Shown here one piece after another: positions 17,585 through 25,289 of a stretch of 64,000 nucleotides of DNA (the stretch's first letter is position 1; every line of letters starts with the position of its first letter). A model generated the notes under the pieces. The model had not been told where the DNA came from. It saw only the letters and a list, made by a program, of their open reading frames with translations, and did no database searches. Where the stretch lies: the NCBI GenBank assembly GCA_029432775.1, contig JAROAZ010000020.1, forward strand, positions 1 to 64,000. Direction: 5' to 3'. The stretch is from Pontiellaceae bacterium B12227. GTDB taxonomy: Bacteria; Verrucomicrobiota; Kiritimatiellia; Kiritimatiellales; Pontiellaceae. The position numbers were made by a program, and so were the translations under genes.

Positions 17585-18220
17585 TTAAAATTTTTCCAAG
17601 ATTATTTTATATTTGTGCCCATGCAGTTCAATGAAAGCGGGATATCTCTCGGGATCAGCAATCCGCAACATGTCAAATTGCTCGCGAATCGTTCGGTCGG
17701 GATCAATGCGACTGTCTTCAGGAATCCGTTTCCGATAATAGGTCTTCCCTTCCTTAGCCTGAGGAACGGCCTGCACCCGGCCGAAATATTCGACGGCATA
17801 ACTCATTAAATCAATCTCTGCGCGGAAAAGCTTTTCATTAATTTCATCTGCCAGTTCATGCGCCTCAACCTCTATTGTGCTCTTTTTCCAAACCAAACCA
17901 TCGTCGACCTTATCTGCCGCCTCAAAAAGCGTAAGCGTAATTTCATCCCGACCTTCAAGAACCTGCCAAACGAGCGGAGACCACCCTCGCCCTTCCGGCA
18001 AATCACTGGCATGAATAACCAGCACAGCTCCATATTCGGCACGGCATTCCGCGCCGACAATTTCTGTGCAGGAAATGAGAAACAAAAGTTCTCCCCCGGA
18101 ACATTGAGCGCATTCTGAAACAATATTAATCTCATGGGATCCAGAAAACTGTTCAGCCCAGTCATAAAGGAAAGGTCTAACAGGATGGTCCTGACTGGAA
18201 CAGAGTATATCAATTTTCAT
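17585..18220 (-). CDS. formyltransferase-family protein of the pseudaminic acid cluster (PseJ-like)
   Basis: This 211-residue protein belongs to the formyltransferase superfamily that moves a formyl group from N10-formyl-tetrahydrofolate. The key segment is IHASDLPEGRGWSPLVWQ (about 89-106), and a D-D-G near 129-131 fits the catalytic Asp position. The Asn usually placed two residues before the catalytic His appears as Val, which may be a subfamily trait. It overlaps pseG by 11 bases and precedes pseI, so it is within the operon. No PseH acetyltransferase is present, so I infer that it N-formylates the 4-amino group before PseG acts, giving an N-formyl pseudaminic acid. Substrate is inference; membership of the superfamily is firmer. 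Confidence 0.75.
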   Translation of the reverse strand: MKIDILCSSQDHPVRPFLYDWAEQFSGSHEINIVSECAQCSGGELLFLISCTEIVGAECRAEYGAVLVIHASDLPEGRGWSPLVWQVLEGRDEITLTLFEAADKVDDGLVWKKSTIEVEAHELADEINEKLFRAEIDLMSYAVEYFGRVQAVPQAKEGKTYYRKRIPEDSRIDPDRTIREQFDMLRIADPERYPAFIELHGHKYKIILEKF

Positions 18221-19298
18221 ATTGTGTCCTTATGCACTCAACAATTCGTACGGCGCCATTTCCATCGACCAACACACGTCCTCTAAGCCTTTGATCTTCT
18301 CTTCGCACCGGATCCATCGACAAATCATAAAGAGCACTTTTCACCGACTCCACTTGAAGGGTTTCATGCCATCCTAAATTTATCGCCGCGCCGGCTTTAT
18401 CCAACCCTTCCGCTATCCGCCGCTGATTTTCAGCAATCACAACAACCAGAAACGGCAAGCCCAGATAACAGAGCTCCCAACAGGTGCTGCCACCAGCACT
18501 TACCACTAAATCTGCCCATTCAAATACTGAAGCCATGTCTTTGACCGAAGATATCATTTCAATCGAACATGGAGATTGTTTAATCAATTCTTCCAGCGTT
18601 GCCCTATTTGGGTTAGCCGCCCCGACAATAACTTTCACGTTTAATGCAGGGTCATTAAGGGCATTTATCGCATGGATGATCACGCTGGTAACATTATCTA
18701 AATCACTGCCACCAAAGGTTACTAAAATATTTGATGCCCTTGCTGGGATTTCTTCATCAGAGATTGGGCGGTCACGGAATTCACGGCGAAGTAGCGAATA
18801 ACGTGGGCCTAAGAGCCGAACGGCATCTGCATTAAGCGTGTAGTCCAATTCTTCAGAACCGACATTCTGATTCAGCAATACGTCGCAGTCATATTCAGAC
18901 AGATGGTTATAATCATCAAGACAGAGCAGATGGATTCCTTGCGCCCTCACCCCCCGCTGATAGTTCGTATCAAAATGATACCCATCAGCGACCAGCCAAA
19001 TGGGCCGTGCATCCGCTTCCGGGCGTGACCGCACGATGCAGGCGACGGTTTCATCCACATCTTCACCCTCAGGATGTGCGTGAGAAATCGGTTCAACCCG
19101 GAATCCTTCGCTGACCAGTCGGTTTAACAACTCATCGTTGCTGCAACAGGTCAGAAAAACAACCTCACCTCCGGCATCCTTCCACATTTGGCCAAGCGCA
19201 ATACAGCGCATGACATGCCCGGTCCCCATCTGACTATTGGCATCCGCACGAATGAAAAGCGGCACTTCGATTGTTTCACTACTATCGTTTTCTGACAT
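18210..19298 (-). CDS. pseG: UDP-sugar hydrolase PseG
   Basis: PseG removes UDP from UDP-2,4-diacylamido-2,4,6-trideoxy-altrose to feed PseI. The 362-residue protein has the GT-B-like fold with FIRADANSQMGTGHVMRC near the N terminus (His of GTGHVMRC is the conserved catalytic position), a central LLNQNVG, LLGPRYSLLRREF (about 161-173) and ILVTFGGSDLDNVT (about 191-204). The C-terminal SAGGSTCWELCYLGLP matches the nucleotide-binding loop. Its stop overlaps the formyltransferase start, suggesting translational coupling. Confidence 0.93.
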   Translation of the reverse strand: MSENDSSETIEVPLFIRADANSQMGTGHVMRCIALGQMWKDAGGEVVFLTCCSNDELLNRLVSEGFRVEPISHAHPEGEDVDETVACIVRSRPEADARPIWLVADGYHFDTNYQRGVRAQGIHLLCLDDYNHLSEYDCDVLLNQNVGSEELDYTLNADAVRLLGPRYSLLRREFRDRPISDEEIPARASNILVTFGGSDLDNVTSVIIHAINALNDPALNVKVIVGAANPNRATLEELIKQSPCSIEMISSVKDMASVFEWADLVVSAGGSTCWELCYLGLPFLVVVIAENQRRIAEGLDKAGAAINLGWHETLQVESVKSALYDLSMDPVRREDQRLRGRVLVDGNGAVRIVECIRTQYEN

Positions 19299-19312
19299 CC
19301 TTAATCCATCCG

Positions 19313-19999
19313 TTATTGACTCATGGCCTGATACATCAGTTCCGCCCGAGTCCAGTCTTCTGGCGTATCAATATCCTGAACCCGATAGCGAGGAAGAATC
19401 ACTGGAGCTGCATCTACTGCGTAAATAGAAGGGGCCTGGATATATTTTTCTACATTCACCCAATAAAACTGCCCCGCATCATGATAGGTTTCCGGCAAAT
19501 CCTGCGATCGGGTCAACCGATGCTCTGGCCAGATCATTTCCAGTGCCCCCGTTGAATTGACCTGAAGCCCCCGAAAAATGGGAAAAGAAAAACTGGTGAC
19601 CGAAAATGCGGAGGTTGCTTGTGTTTCTTGTAATATCTCAAGCCCTTGAATCAAAAACTCAGGCTGAACAAAAGGCGCCGTAGCATAAAGACAGCAGGCA
19701 TGATCCGGAAGTCCTCCATGATCGCCGAACCAGTTCAATGCATGTTGAATCACGGAGTCAGTCGTTGCATGATCGTTCGAAAGTTCTTCCGGCCGAGTGA
19801 ACGGGACTTCCGCCCCCCACTTTTTTGCAACCGCACCAATTTCATCCGAATCCGTAGAAACGATAATCCGGTCGAAGACCGCTGAATTATTTGCCGCTTC
19901 GATGGAATGTGCAATCATGGGCTTTCCACAGAATTCACGAATATTTTTATTCGGAATTCGTTTACTCCCGCCTCTTGCAGGAATAATGCAGACATTCAT
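19313..19999 (-). CDS. pseF: pseudaminic acid cytidylyltransferase PseF
   Basis: PseF activates pseudaminic acid as CMP-Pse for transfer. The 228-residue protein has the nucleotidyltransferase start CIIPARGGSKRIPNKNI (4-20), which binds CTP, then IIVSTDSDEIGAVAKKWGAEVPF (two ligand segments) and the HDAGQFYWVNVEKY segment of the PseF type. Length is normal. It overlaps the pseC stop by four bases and lies 14 bases before pseG, consistent with one operon. Confidence 0.93.
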   Translation of the reverse strand: MNVCIIPARGGSKRIPNKNIREFCGKPMIAHSIEAANNSAVFDRIIVSTDSDEIGAVAKKWGAEVPFTRPEELSNDHATTDSVIQHALNWFGDHGGLPDHACCLYATAPFVQPEFLIQGLEILQETQATSAFSVTSFSFPIFRGLQVNSTGALEMIWPEHRLTRSQDLPETYHDAGQFYWVNVEKYIQAPSIYAVDAAPVILPRYRVQDIDTPEDWTRAELMYQAMSQ

Positions 20000-21144
20000 C
20001 TCATGATCTCCTCTACCGACTGGATAACTCGTCCAACATCATCGTCGGACATGGTTGGAAAAAGCGGGAGAGAGATACACTTCTCATAGTAGGCTTCAGC
20101 AACCGGACACTTACCCTCGGCATAGCCGTATTTATTCCGGTAATACGGCTGCAGATGCACGGGAATATAATGAACCTGTGTACCCACTCCCAATTCGCGC
20201 AACTCCTGCATGACCTGCGCCCGGGATTTTCCAAGCATTGGAAAATCAATTTGTACCACGTAGAGATGCCAGGCAGAGCTTCCTCCGGAAAAGAGCGCAG
20301 GAGTCTGCAGGTTTTCCAAGGATTGGAAGGCCTGATTATAGGCATCCGTAATTTCCTGCCGACGGGCAATAAAATCATCCAGCCGCTTGAGCTGAGAAAT
20401 ACCCAGTGCACACTGCAGATCGGTAATCCGGTAATTGAAGCCCGGCGTTTCCATTCCATAATACCAGGGTTCTTCGGGGCGGTTGCGCACCATACCGTGG
20501 TTACGGAACAGGCGGCATTGTTCGGCCAGTTCATCGGAATCCGTCAGAATGGCTCCGCCTTCTCCGGTGGTCAGCGTTTTTACCGGATGAAAACTGAGCG
20601 TGGTCATGTCCGCCCAGGGATGTGCTCCAACCGTATGCGTCTGACCATCATGCTTCAGTCGGCTCCCCAGCGCATGGGCGGCATCTTCGATTACGACGGC
20701 TCCATTGTTACGAGCAATTGCGGCAATCGCGGGCATGTCACATGGTCGACCGGCGAAATCGACGGCAACCACCGCCCTGGTGTCCGCCTGCCAGTTTTTC
20801 TCCAACAGGTCCGAAGAGAGATTTAAGGTTTCCGGATCAATATCAATAAAATCGGCGGTAGCGCCAACATATTCCGCACAGTTGGCCGAAGCCAGAAAGG
20901 TGTTGGGTGAAGTGACCACGCGGTCGCCGGCTTTGATCCCGCCCGCCAACATGGCTACATGGAGGGCAGCGGTTCCGTTCGAAACCGCAATGGCATGCTT
21001 CGCACCGGTATAATCGCACAACGCGGCCTCAAACCGCTCAACCGTCGGACCACAGGTGAGCCAGTCCCCGTTTAAAACTTCCACAACAGCGTCGATGTCT
21101 TCTTGAAGAATGGACTGTCGACCATAAGGAATCATGCTGCCCAT
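19996..21144 (-). CDS. pseC: UDP-4-keto-sugar aminotransferase PseC
   Basis: PseC is a PLP-dependent aminotransferase (DegT/DnrJ/EryC1 family) that aminates the 4-keto product of PseB. The 382-residue protein has MIPYGRQSI at the start, VSNGTAALHVAML (about 55-67), EDAAHALGS (PLP-binding) and the lysine loop SFHPVKTLTTGEGG (the Lys forms the internal aldimine). It overlaps pseF by four bases and lies three bases from pseB. Two exact copies of the iterated palindrome fall inside its 3' half, read in different frames. Confidence 0.93.
   Translation of the reverse strand: MGSMIPYGRQSILQEDIDAVVEVLNGDWLTCGPTVERFEAALCDYTGAKHAIAVSNGTAALHVAMLAGGIKAGDRVVTSPNTFLASANCAEYVGATADFIDIDPETLNLSSDLLEKNWQADTRAVVAVDFAGRPCDMPAIAAIARNNGAVVIEDAAHALGSRLKHDGQTHTVGAHPWADMTTLSFHPVKTLTTGEGGAILTDSDELAEQCRLFRNHGMVRNRPEEPWYYGMETPGFNYRITDLQCALGISQLKRLDDFIARRQEITDAYNQAFQSLENLQTPALFSGGSSAWHLYVVQIDFPMLGKSRAQVMQELRELGVGTQVHYIPVHLQPYYRNKYGYAEGKCPVAEAYYEKCISLPLFPTMSDDDVGRVIQSVEEIMR
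20229..20243. repeat. iterated palindrome, exact copy in pseC
   Basis: TTCCAA-GCA-TTGGAA. The minus-strand codons read F-P-M-L-G-K. Confidence 0.85.
20314..20328. repeat. iterated palindrome, exact copy in pseC
   Basis: TTCCAA-GGA-TTGGAA, 70 bases from the previous copy. The minus-strand codons read F-Q-S-L-E, a different frame from the neighbouring copy. Confidence 0.85.
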
Positions 21145-21147
21145 GAA

Positions 21148-22179
21148 CTACTCCGCTTTAAAATCAGGATCAACAAACTCGACGATCTTTTTGCGGAGAC
21201 TTTCAACCGTATCCCACTCGTCATTCGTTCCGGAATTGTAGGCAAAGCCCGGCTCCACTTTTTTACCCTTATGATGCCTGAGAAAATCTGCTTCAGGATG
21301 CTTGTAGGAGACCGTAGGCAGAATGGCGTAATATGGTCCGATATCAATGGTGCTCAGGGAATCCGTGGGTGTAATCATTTCCTCGTGCAGCTTCTCTCCG
21401 GGGCGAATACCGATCACTTTGGTCTCGCAGGAAGGAGCAATAGCTTCGGCCACATCCATGATTTTGTAGGAAGGAATCTTCGGAATAAAGATTTCACCGC
21501 CCAGATGGTTGTTCATGGCAAAGAGAACCAGTTCAGCTCCCTCTTCCAGAGAAATATTAAACCGGGTCATCTGATCATCGGTAATCGGCAGCACGCCATC
21601 GGCTCGACGATCCATAAAAAAAGGGATCACCGATCCGCGCGACCCCATCACATTGCCATAACGCACCACACTGAATTTAATATCGTGTTTACCGGCAATA
21701 TTGTTAGCGGCACAGAACAGCTTATCAGAAACCAGCTTGGTCGCACCGTAGAGGTTGATTGGAGCACAGGCTTTATCGGTAGAAAGGGCAACGACACCTT
21801 TAACGTCATTTTCCAGACAGGCATCGATCACATTCTGGGCCCCGTCCACATTGGTTTTTATGCACTCATCCGGGTTGTATTCTGCGGTATCGACCTGTTT
21901 CACTGCTGCCGCATGAATCACATAATCAACCCCCGCCATGGCCCGCTTCATTCGTGCGCCATCCCGGACATCGCCGATAAAAAAACGCAGTCGCTGCTGC
22001 TCTTCGTGCGTATATTTCGATTTCAGCAGAAACTGCTTATATTCGTCCCTGCTGTAGATCACGATGGTTCCGACCGCACTGTTACGGAGCATCATCTCCG
22101 TCAGTTTTTTGCCCAGACTCCCCGTGCCCCCGGTAATCAGCACCCGTTTACCATCTAAATAGCTATAATCAGTTTTCAT
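21148..22179 (-). CDS. pseB: UDP-N-acetylglucosamine 4,6-dehydratase (inverting) PseB
   Basis: PseB starts the pathway by turning UDP-GlcNAc into UDP-2-acetamido-2,6-dideoxy-4-keto-L-arabino-hexose. The 343-residue short-chain dehydrogenase has the NAD(P) site VLITGGTGSLGKKL near the N terminus, VIHAAAVKQVDTAEYNP and a YGATKLVSDKL segment with the catalytic Tyr and Lys. I chose the ATG at 22179 (MKTDYSYLDGKR); an upstream ATG at 22233 would add 18 unlikely residues. It is the first gene of pseB-C-F-G-formyltransferase-I. Confidence 0.94.
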   Translation of the reverse strand: MKTDYSYLDGKRVLITGGTGSLGKKLTEMMLRNSAVGTIVIYSRDEYKQFLLKSKYTHEEQQRLRFFIGDVRDGARMKRAMAGVDYVIHAAAVKQVDTAEYNPDECIKTNVDGAQNVIDACLENDVKGVVALSTDKACAPINLYGATKLVSDKLFCAANNIAGKHDIKFSVVRYGNVMGSRGSVIPFFMDRRADGVLPITDDQMTRFNISLEEGAELVLFAMNNHLGGEIFIPKIPSYKIMDVAEAIAPSCETKVIGIRPGEKLHEEMITPTDSLSTIDIGPYYAILPTVSYKHPEADFLRHHKGKKVEPGFAYNSGTNDEWDTVESLRKKIVEFVDPDFKAE

Positions 22180-22256
22180 AAAGCTCAGAATTCTCCTAAT
22201 AACCAAAGGTTTGAGTGCACAAGAATCGCTCACTTATGTCGAGGTTAATATCCATT

Positions 22257-23216
22257 TCAGACCAGCTGCCCGCACTGTTTAAGATATTTATCGACCACAC
22301 GCAGAGAAACTATTTGTTCGAGCAATGGATCAGTAAACATTTGGTAATAGTTCTTAAAATTCTGGATGATCTCCTCTGCCTCCTCGGAATGCTTTCCATA
22401 ATACTCGATTTTCTCGCCGATATCGGCGTAATCATCCTGCAATTCAACATAATGCTTCCCCCCGATTAACCGCTCTTCCATAAACCACGATTCCATTCTG
22501 GGTTTTCGCATAAAACAAAGGGAGTTGGACTGAGCAATCCATTTGAGATTTGTCGCCACATCCGTGCCTTCCAGCGAAAGAATAAATTTATATTTCAACT
22601 GCTCAGCAATCGTCATTTTCGATTTAACGTGTTCCTTTGGAACAATATCACACGGAGGATTCACCTGCCCGACATCACACAACGGGTGGTTCCAGTATTC
22701 CTTCAGGAAATCCCGGCGGGTTTGCTGCCACCCCGCTCCGCGCCAGACCAGCAATTCCTTCTTATCCCGAAACGGCGTATTATCCTGAATCGAAACAAAG
22801 TGGCGAACCTGATTCAGCCGGAGCAGCACATTATTCTGATTATCGGCTGCAATCGGCCGGCTTTTCACCAACGCCGGTTCATCTTTGATGACCCGCACAT
22901 CACCGAATTCATAATCAAACTGCACTGCAGCGGGAAAATAGCGCAAAACCGAACGTAGGTCATAATAGTACGCCGAACGTTTTGACGGAGAAATATCTCC
23001 CAGACAAACAGCCTTCGAAGTCAACTCGAACGGATGGTTGATCTTATTATAGTGGTTCACCCGATCTTCAATGATTTGTGGGTCGTAGTCCGCGGCCGGT
23101 TTCAATTTATCGTTTAACTGAGCGCGATAGAATGCATTCGGAACAAGAAAGCGCTGTACCGCATTTTTGGAATAGAAACGAACCTTGTCTTTCCGTTTTT
23201 GAGTCAATATTCCCAT
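22257..23216 (-). CDS. glycosyltransferase family 90 (LpsA/Cap10-like)
   Basis: This 319-residue protein resembles GT90 enzymes, first known from fungal capsule xylosyltransferases and bacterial LpsA. The C-terminal stretch YKFILSLEGTDVATNLKW (about 208-225) and the following RMESWFMEE are characteristic, as are LLVWRGAGWQQTRRDFL (about 155-171) and the N-terminal PFELTSKAV. No membrane segment is seen. It lies upstream of pseB on the same strand with a 78-base gap. It may decorate the lipopolysaccharide or the pseudaminic-containing glycan; the sugar is unknown. Confidence 0.75.
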   Translation of the reverse strand: MGILTQKRKDKVRFYSKNAVQRFLVPNAFYRAQLNDKLKPAADYDPQIIEDRVNHYNKINHPFELTSKAVCLGDISPSKRSAYYYDLRSVLRYFPAAVQFDYEFGDVRVIKDEPALVKSRPIAADNQNNVLLRLNQVRHFVSIQDNTPFRDKKELLVWRGAGWQQTRRDFLKEYWNHPLCDVGQVNPPCDIVPKEHVKSKMTIAEQLKYKFILSLEGTDVATNLKWIAQSNSLCFMRKPRMESWFMEERLIGGKHYVELQDDYADIGEKIEYYGKHSEEAEEIIQNFKNYYQMFTDPLLEQIVSLRVVDKYLKQCGQLV

Positions 23217-23259
23217 TTCAGATATCCGTTTTTGTATCGCACAGCCCTAAATCAATGTT

Positions 23260-24024
23260 ATGTTTTACCTCTTGATGAATAGTAAACACACCATGACAAA
23301 ACAACAGAAAAAACCGAACGGCATAACCCGCCGAAAAGCCCAGCTTCCAATCATTGGAACCTTCAGTCTACTGGGATCGGGCCTGTCCGCACAAACGGCT
23401 GCCCCGCGCGCGAGCATTCTGCCCAAGGGACTGATGCTGAACCTGGACTTCGAGCGGGCCCATAACGGTCTGATCCCGAGCAAGTCGCTCTTTCCGCTGT
23501 ATGTGCCCCAGAACAATCTAGTCATTGAACGGACCGTGAACCGAAACCTGCTGATGTTTCAGCCGGACGAGGGACTCAGCATTCCGCACAGCGCCTTGCT
23601 GGACCCGGCCGGCGATGAATGGGTCCTTTCCATCCGCCTGTTTCTGCTCACCGACGGATTGATTCTTTCGCAGGGCAATGAGCAGCACGGTTTTATGGTC
23701 TACTCTCAGGAGGGGCAGATCTTTGTTCGGGCGCGAACGGGACATACAGCATTCATGCTTAACGAAAGTTCCGTTCGCGGGATCCACAAATACAGGAAGC
23801 GCTGGGTCACCATCGAGGTTCGGCTCCGAAACGATATTGCCCTGCTGAGCCTGAACCGCAAGCGGGCCTGCATGGTAACCGGCGAACCGGCTCTTTCCGG
23901 CTCCGACCTTCGGCTCCGGCTGGGCGATCACCGCAAAAAACCGGGCTTCGTGAAAAACTTCAAAGAGTTACCGTCTATCGGCTTCAGCGGGGCCATCAGC
24001 TCGCTGAAGATACATCGGCAATGA
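23260..24024 (+). CDS. secreted LamG/concanavalin-like domain protein
   Basis: A 254-residue protein that I do not assign to a specific family. A basic stretch (ITRRKAQ) followed by a hydrophobic segment ending near Ala-Gln-Thr-Ala looks like a signal peptide, perhaps Tat-like. The remainder has the pattern of a concanavalin-type jelly roll: NLDFERAHNG, DEWVLSIRLFL, RWVTIEVRLRNDIALLSLNRKRA and a final GFSGAISSLKIHR, as in LamG-like domains. Starts at 23260, 23275 and 23293 are all possible, since no clear ribosome binding site decides. It stands alone, convergent with the M42 gene. Confidence 0.6.
   Translation: MFYLLMNSKHTMTKQQKKPNGITRRKAQLPIIGTFSLLGSGLSAQTAAPRASILPKGLMLNLDFERAHNGLIPSKSLFPLYVPQNNLVIERTVNRNLLMFQPDEGLSIPHSALLDPAGDEWVLSIRLFLLTDGLILSQGNEQHGFMVYSQEGQIFVRARTGHTAFMLNESSVRGIHKYRKRWVTIEVRLRNDIALLSLNRKRACMVTGEPALSGSDLRLRLGDHRKKPGFVKNFKELPSIGFSGAISSLKIHRQ
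23345..23359. repeat. iterated palindrome, exact copy in the LamG-like gene
   Basis: TTCCAA-TCA-TTGGAA, in the signal-peptide region. The plus-strand codons read L-P-I-I-G-T. Confidence 0.85.
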
Positions 24025-24044
24025 GGCGTGAAAATTTGAAAATT

Positions 24045-24059
24045 TTCCAAGTTTTGGAA
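24045..24059. repeat. iterated palindrome, exact copy between convergent genes
   Basis: TTCCAA-GTT-TTGGAA lies in the 76-base gap between the LamG-like and M42 genes, where their 3' ends face each other. Confidence 0.85.
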
Positions 24060-24100
24060 GCCCCGTCAATCGATTCACGACTCAATCGTCACGCTTCACG

Positions 24101-25168
24101 TTAAAACGGAACAAAGTTGGTGCGGGGTGTAACCTTTTCAACTGTCTTGGCGATCAGCTTTGAGCAAAGTTCCAGATCTTTCAGACTAATGAGTTCACAG
24201 GGGCTGTGCATATAGCGCAACGGAATGCTCACCAGCGCGGTCGTTACTCCGGACCGGTTGAGTTGCAGCGCATTGGCATCCGTTCCTGTACCTCTCGGCT
24301 CGGCATTAATCTGTACCGGAATTTTTTCCGCCTTCGCGGTTTTCACCAACAGATCAAACAGCTTTGAATTAATGTTCGGACCGCGCGTCAGCACCGGCCC
24401 TTTGCCCAGCTCGATCAGATTTTCCCGCTTCCTGGCTTCGCCCATGTTCGGATGGTCTGTCGCAAAGGTCACATCCACCGCAATTCCAATGTCTGGATTA
24501 ATGCCATACGCCGCGGTCTGAGCCCCCCTTAAACCAATCTCCTCCTGCACGGTTGCCACCGCATGGATCTCAGCCTTCGGGCTCAGTTTCGCCAACTGGC
24601 GGGCAGCTTCCAGAACCACAAAGGCACCGGCCCGGTCATCAAACGCGCGCCCAACCGCCAGCCCGTTGGCCATTTCTTCATAGCCGGAAGCAATCACCAG
24701 CGGATCCCCGATCTCCACCATTTTTTCGGCATCGGCCTTATTCTTTGCGCCGACGTCCACCCACAGGTCCTTGATCTCCGAAACTTTTTTGCGATCCTCC
24801 GGCGTCTGCATATGAATCGCCACCTTGCCGATTACACCGCGCACCACGCCCTTCTTCGTCATAATCTGTACACGCTGACCCTGCGCAATCTGCGGATCCC
24901 AGCCGCCCAGCGCCTGAATCCAGAGAAAGCCCTCATCATCGATGTAGGAAATCTGAAAGCCGATTTCGTCGTAGTGCCCGGCCAGCATGACCACCGGCGA
25001 ACCGCCCGGATTCACCACAGCGTGCGAGTTACCGTGCGTATCCGTCCAGACCCTGGAAGCGAAAGTAGTCGCCTCGGCCTTCCAGACTTTAGCCACGGGA
25101 CCTTCATAGCCGGATGGACTGATGCTGTTAATGAGATCGGCGAGAAATTTTTTCGACTGCTTGTTCAT
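24101..25168 (-). CDS. M42 family aminopeptidase (glutamyl aminopeptidase/FrvX-like)
   Basis: M42 enzymes are dinuclear-metal cytosolic aminopeptidases that form large tetrahedral dodecamers. The 355-residue protein has LAGHYDEIGF (H65 and D67 as first metal site), an inserted beta-barrel domain (about 70-165), GRAFDDRAG with the bridging Asp, and VQEEIGLRG with the catalytic Glu pair. The C-terminal EPRGTGTDANALQ and YMHSPCE supply further ligands. AAAAGGAAAG precedes the ATG. No signal peptide. It was once named cellulase M, but the peptidase role is better supported. Confidence 0.93.
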   Translation of the reverse strand: MNKQSKKFLADLINSISPSGYEGPVAKVWKAEATTFASRVWTDTHGNSHAVVNPGGSPVVMLAGHYDEIGFQISYIDDEGFLWIQALGGWDPQIAQGQRVQIMTKKGVVRGVIGKVAIHMQTPEDRKKVSEIKDLWVDVGAKNKADAEKMVEIGDPLVIASGYEEMANGLAVGRAFDDRAGAFVVLEAARQLAKLSPKAEIHAVATVQEEIGLRGAQTAAYGINPDIGIAVDVTFATDHPNMGEARKRENLIELGKGPVLTRGPNINSKLFDLLVKTAKAEKIPVQINAEPRGTGTDANALQLNRSGVTTALVSIPLRYMHSPCELISLKDLELCSKLIAKTVEKVTPRTNFVPF

Positions 25169-25289
25169 GGCTTTCCTTTTCTAAGTAATACGGCAACGCT
25201 ACCGCAGCGCAATGAATGATCAAGCAATACGTAATACAAATGCGCAGAATTCAGCTCTGCGGGAGGTGCCTCCAGCTCATCCCGGCCGG

